This document shows, one piece after another, positions 13,673-15,911 of a DNA stretch of 15,911 nt. Origin of the DNA: an uncultured Micrococcales bacterium (lineage in GTDB: Bacteria > Actinomycetota > Actinomycetes > Actinomycetales > Microbacteriaceae); NCBI GenBank assembly GCA_903831585.1, contig CAIKYE010000260.1, positions 1-15,911 on the forward strand. Reading direction: 5' to 3'. The notes beneath the pieces are model-generated. The model did no database searches. It had not been told where the DNA came from and was given only the letters and a program-made list of their open reading frames with translations. The position numbers were made by a program, and so were the translations under genes. Position 1 is the stretch's first letter. Each line of letters opens with the position of its first letter.

Positions 13673-15519
13673 TATTGCCCTACGAAGTCCCTTAGCGCCT
13701 GAGCGCGAGAAGGGTGCTGCAACTTGTGCATGGTCTTGGCTTCGATCTGACGAATGCGCTCTCGGGTTACGCCGAGCTCTTCTCCGATTTGATCGAGTGT
13801 CTTTGAAATGCCGTCGACTAGGCCGTAGCGTGACTTGATAACTCGCGCCTCGCGCTCGGTTAATCCGGCTAGAAGTCTCTCGATTGCCTCGTTGCGGGCT
13901 TTTGCAACCGATGCGTCTACTGGTGAAACCGCCTCGACGTCTTCGATAAGGTCGCCAAACTCACTGTCGCCGTCTTCACCAAGCGGTGTCGAGAGTGAAA
14001 TCGGCTCGCGACCGTATTTCTGAACTTCGACAACCTTCTCGGGAGTCATGTCTAGTTCTCGTGCGAGTTCCTCTGGAGTTGGCTCGCGCCCAAGATCTTG
14101 AAGCAGCTGTCGTTGAACTCGTGCCAGCTTGTTAATGACTTCAACCATGTGAACAGGGATGCGAATTGTGCGAGCCTGGTCAGCCATTGCTCGGGTAATC
14201 GCCTGACGAATCCACCAGGTGGCATAGGTCGAGAACTTATAACCCTTGGTGTAATCAAACTTTTCAACCGCACGGATAAGGCCAAGGTTTCCCTCTTGGA
14301 TGAGGTCAAGAAACTGCATGCCTCGACCTGTGTAACGTTTGGCTAGCGAAACCACGAGTCGCAAGTTTGCCTCAAGAAGGTGAGCCTTCGCGCGACGTCC
14401 GTCTTTAGCAACCCACTCGAGGTCTTTGAAATCTGGAGTCTTTGACTTCGCCGGCAACGAACTCTTGTCGGTCTTGTCAATGATGTAGTGGTACTTCGTT
14501 GCCAACTTCTCCTCGGCAAAAAGACCTGCTTCGATTCGCTTTGCAAGGTCTACTTCGAGCTCGGCGTTTAGCAGCGCAACTTTACCGATTTGCTTTAGGT
14601 AGTCCTTGACCGGGTCAGCGGTTGCACCGGTAATTGAAATCGTCTGAAGAGGAATGTCATCTTCTTTTTTGTCGTCGAATACCAGAACGCCTTCAGGGTG
14701 CTCTTCTTTAGGTTCTTCATCATCGTCAACGTGAACTTCTTCTTCGACAGTTAGATCTACGACTGTCGCTGCCTCTGCAACGATTACCTCAATAGGAATG
14801 TCATCGACATCATCGTCAATTTCAATGTCGTCCTCGACGGTACCCTTGGCAATCTTTAGGCCCTTTGCCGGCTTCTTGTCTGCAATTGGCTTCTTGGCCG
14901 GTCCAGTTGACTTCGCGGCAGGCTTGGCGGTTTTAGCCGCCGGTTTGGCAACAACTTTTGCGTTCGACTTGGCTGCGGTTTTAGTTGCCTTGGCACTGGG
15001 TTTCGCGCTTTTTGCGACTACCTTGACCGACTTAGGTGCAGGTTTCGGGACTTTCTTGGCACTGGTCTTTGCGGCCGGTTTAGAAGTCTTGGCAGCTGGC
15101 TTTGAAGTTGTCTTCGAAACTGGCTTAGCAGCTGGCTTTTTGGCGGCTGGCTTGGCAACGGGCTTTGCCGCTGGTTTTTTTACGGCAGGCTTCGGAGCTG
15201 GCTTCTTGGCGGCAGGCTTAGCTGCCGACTTGACGGCAGGCTTCTTTACCGCGGGCTTTGCGGAAGGCTTAGCTACCGCCTTTGGCTTAGCTGGAGTCTT
15301 AGTTGAAGGCTTGCTTGCTGCCTTCGCGGCTGGCTTGGCCGCAGCCTTGGGCGCAGACTTTGAAGCTACTTTGGCTTCTGGCTTTGAAGACTTCTTTGCT
15401 GAAGGACTGATGATCTTGCTCTCTTTTGTGACCTTGGCTGAACTTTGGCTTTTAGACCGCGAGAAGCCGAAGGCTCCAAGAAAACCGCGCTTTTTCGAGT
15501 CGTCTTGATGCTTTGCCAT
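13672..15519 (-). CDS. sigA: Primary (housekeeping) RNA polymerase sigma factor SigA/RpoD/HrdB
   Basis: Sigma-70 group 1 factor that directs RNA polymerase to housekeeping promoters. The 615 residues divide into a Lys/Ala/Pro-rich tail (about 28-226, 29% Lys), an acidic block (about 228-288), region 1.2 ([19 protein letters not shown], 302-320), region 2 ([20 protein letters not shown], 381-400; [32 protein letters not shown] at 432-444), region 3 (456-535) and region 4 ([15 protein letters not shown] and the helix-turn-helix [13 protein letters not shown] at 583-595). The ATG at 15517-15519 has a strong AGGAGG site 5 nt upstream. Its stop overlaps the murT ATG. The long basic tail resembles those of other actinobacterial SigA/HrdB proteins but is large and very regular. 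Confidence 0.97.
   Translation of the reverse strand: MAKHQDDSKKRGFLGAFGFSRSKSQSSAKVTKESKIISPSAKKSSKPEAKVASKSAPKAAAKPAAKAASKPSTKTPAKPKAVAKPSAKPAVKKPAVKSAAKPAAKKPAPKPAVKKPAAKPVAKPAAKKPAAKPVSKTTSKPAAKTSKPAAKTSAKKVPKPAPKSVKVVAKSAKPSAKATKTAAKSNAKVVAKPAAKTAKPAAKSTGPAKKPIADKKPAKGLKIAKGTVEDDIEIDDDVDDIPIEVIVAEAATVVDLTVEEEVHVDDDEEPKEEHPEGVLVFDDKKEDDIPLQTISITGATADPVKDYLKQIGKVALLNAELEVDLAKRIEAGLFAEEKLATKYHYIIDKTDKSSLPAKSKTPDFKDLEWVAKDGRRAKAHLLEANLRLVVSLAKRYTGRGMQFLDLIQEGNLGLIRAVEKFDYTKGYKFSTYATWWIRQAITRAMADQARTIRIPVHMVEVINKLARVQRQLLQDLGREPTPEELARELDMTPEKVVEVQKYGREPISLSTPLGEDGDSEFGDLIEDVEAVSPVDASVAKARNEAIERLLAGLTEREARVIKSRYGLVDGISKTLDQIGEELGVTRERIRQIEAKTMHKLQHPSRAQALRDFVGQ
14842..15438 (-). repeat. Low-complexity Lys/Ala/Pro repeat region inside sigA
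   Basis: Codons for residues 28-226 consist of variants of a 4-6 residue unit such as [12 protein letters not shown] and KPSAK, rich in Lys, Ala, Pro, Ser and Thr, like the C-terminal tail of histone H1. The DNA is correspondingly repetitive (recurring gcaggctt/ggcttagc-like words on the plus strand), so it is a candidate site for replication slippage and assembly error. The opposite strand stays open for 236 codons purely because of this composition. Confidence 0.85.
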
Positions 15520-15585
15520 CGGTGCCTCCTGCAGGCCTGGCCTGAATCAGTGAAACTGGGATGAAACGGGCATAACTTGGACCCA

Positions 15586-15591
15586 TGTCAA
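15586..15591 (-). promoter_or_regulatory. Candidate -35 element (TTGACA) upstream of sigA
   Basis: A perfect TTGACA lies on the minus strand 67 bases upstream of the sigA ATG. No strong -10 follows at 16-19 bases (CGTTTC to TTTCAT), so it may be weak or coincidental. Other -10-like hexamers further up on the same strand are CATAAT (15621-15626) and TAATGT (15651-15656). The 252-bp gap 15520-15771 shows no small gene and no clear terminator; it ends toward sigA in overlapping palindromes CCTGCAGG and CAGGCCTG next to the ribosome site. Confidence 0.3.
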
Positions 15592-15771
15592 GTCCTTGCG
15601 GCTCGACTGGGTCATTAGCAATTATGCCAGCATTCTCTGACAAATAACGAACATTACTGCTAGTGCCTATAACAACGGATCGGCCCAGATAATTCCGAGA
15701 TTAGTTCGAAATCCCCCGAGAATAGCTGGATTAGAGCCTTGAAGGGGTGCGAGCGAGTTTCGAAAATCCCG

Positions 15772-15911
15772 CTACTGGGGCTTGTCTTCGTCTGATTGCT
15801 TTCGGCGAAGGCTCAAGTAGTCCTCTAGCTCAGAGGCAATCTGATCTGCGCTAGGAACCTCGGTCTTTGGCGAACGGATTCGAGGTCCTCTCGAATTACT
15901 GTCATCGGATG
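15772..15911 (-). CDS. C-terminal fragment of a probable PAC2-family protein
   Basis: Only the last 45 residues are in the window; the start lies beyond the right edge. They read as a charged linker followed by a short helix, PSADQIASELEDYLSLRRK, and a hydrophilic tail ending KPQ before TAG (15772-15774). The pattern of a Pro-Ser turn followed by an acidic, amphipathic helix resembles the C-terminus of actinobacterial PAC2 (proteasome assembly chaperone-like) proteins, often near sigma factor genes. The fragment is too short for certainty. It lies on the same strand as sigA, 252 bp upstream. Confidence 0.45.
   Translation of the reverse strand, partial: SDDSNSRGPRIRSPKTEVPSADQIASELEDYLSLRRKQSDEDKPQ

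Noticed and set aside
14798..15508. A 236-codon plus-strand open frame rich in Ala, Gly, Phe and Leu, opposite the start of sigA, looking like a membrane protein
   Set aside because: It is the antisense of the Lys/Ala/Pro repeat and acidic block of SigA; Lys and Pro codons read backwards give Leu/Phe and Gly/Trp, so the hydrophobicity is a composition artefact. sigA is certain and there is no ribosome site.
15528..15539. Overlapping palindromes CCTGCAGG and CAGGCCTG at the sigA ribosome site as a regulatory RNA switch
   Set aside because: Short GC-rich palindromes; no larger fold or known riboswitch pattern is seen around them.

Overview
This window reads as a compact actinobacterial chromosome segment, most likely from the Microbacteriaceae, and perhaps from a small-genome freshwater lineage of the Rhodoluna/Aquiluna type. 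The evidence is the protein families, the moderate GC content by eye (well below a typical soil Microbacterium), and very tight gene packing. The families SepH, DUF3093, DUF4193, DUF3710, DUF3159 and DUF7455, the ParC/ParE topoisomerase IV pair and a SigA with a lysine-rich tail are an actinobacterial set. There are no insertion sequences, phage genes, CRISPR arrays, tRNAs or rRNAs. The taxon is inferred from proteins and not proven.

Layout. Positions 1-3902 (minus strand) hold an apparent operon read right to left: dut, DUF3710, DUF3159 and then acnA, which runs off the left edge. The first junctions overlap (ATGA, TTGA). Divergent from dut is DUF3093 (3928-4377, plus); its stop overlaps that of the DUF4193 zinc-ribbon gene (minus). 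sepH (plus) runs into the tail of a metal-dependent phosphatase-like gene (minus). Divergent from that is parC (plus), which ends tail-to-tail on parE (minus). A small zinc-binding DUF7455 gene (plus) ends inside gatD (minus). The right part is an overlapping minus-strand operon sigA-murT-gatD, preceded by the C-terminus of a probable PAC2-family protein.

Functionally this is core growth machinery: nucleotide pool hygiene (dut), central metabolism (acnA), cell division (sepH), chromosome decatenation (parC/parE), housekeeping transcription (sigA) and cell-wall precursor modification (murT/gatD).

The most interesting point is the murT/gatD pair. It is recognisable by fold and synteny, but GatD has Ser92 where the glutaminase nucleophile Cys should be and contains no cysteine at all. 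MurT lacks the CxxC...CxxC zinc ribbon common in its family. Microbacteriaceae are known for B-type peptidoglycan, in which the alpha-carboxyl of D-Glu (the group MurT/GatD normally amidates) carries the cross-bridge. I therefore propose that this pair no longer makes D-isoglutamine and may take part in B-type bridge formation. Secondary points are four tail-to-tail overlaps with no room for terminators, a possible bidirectional promoter with overlapping -10 boxes, a candidate leaderless parE transcript, and a strongly charge-polarised N-terminus on SigA.
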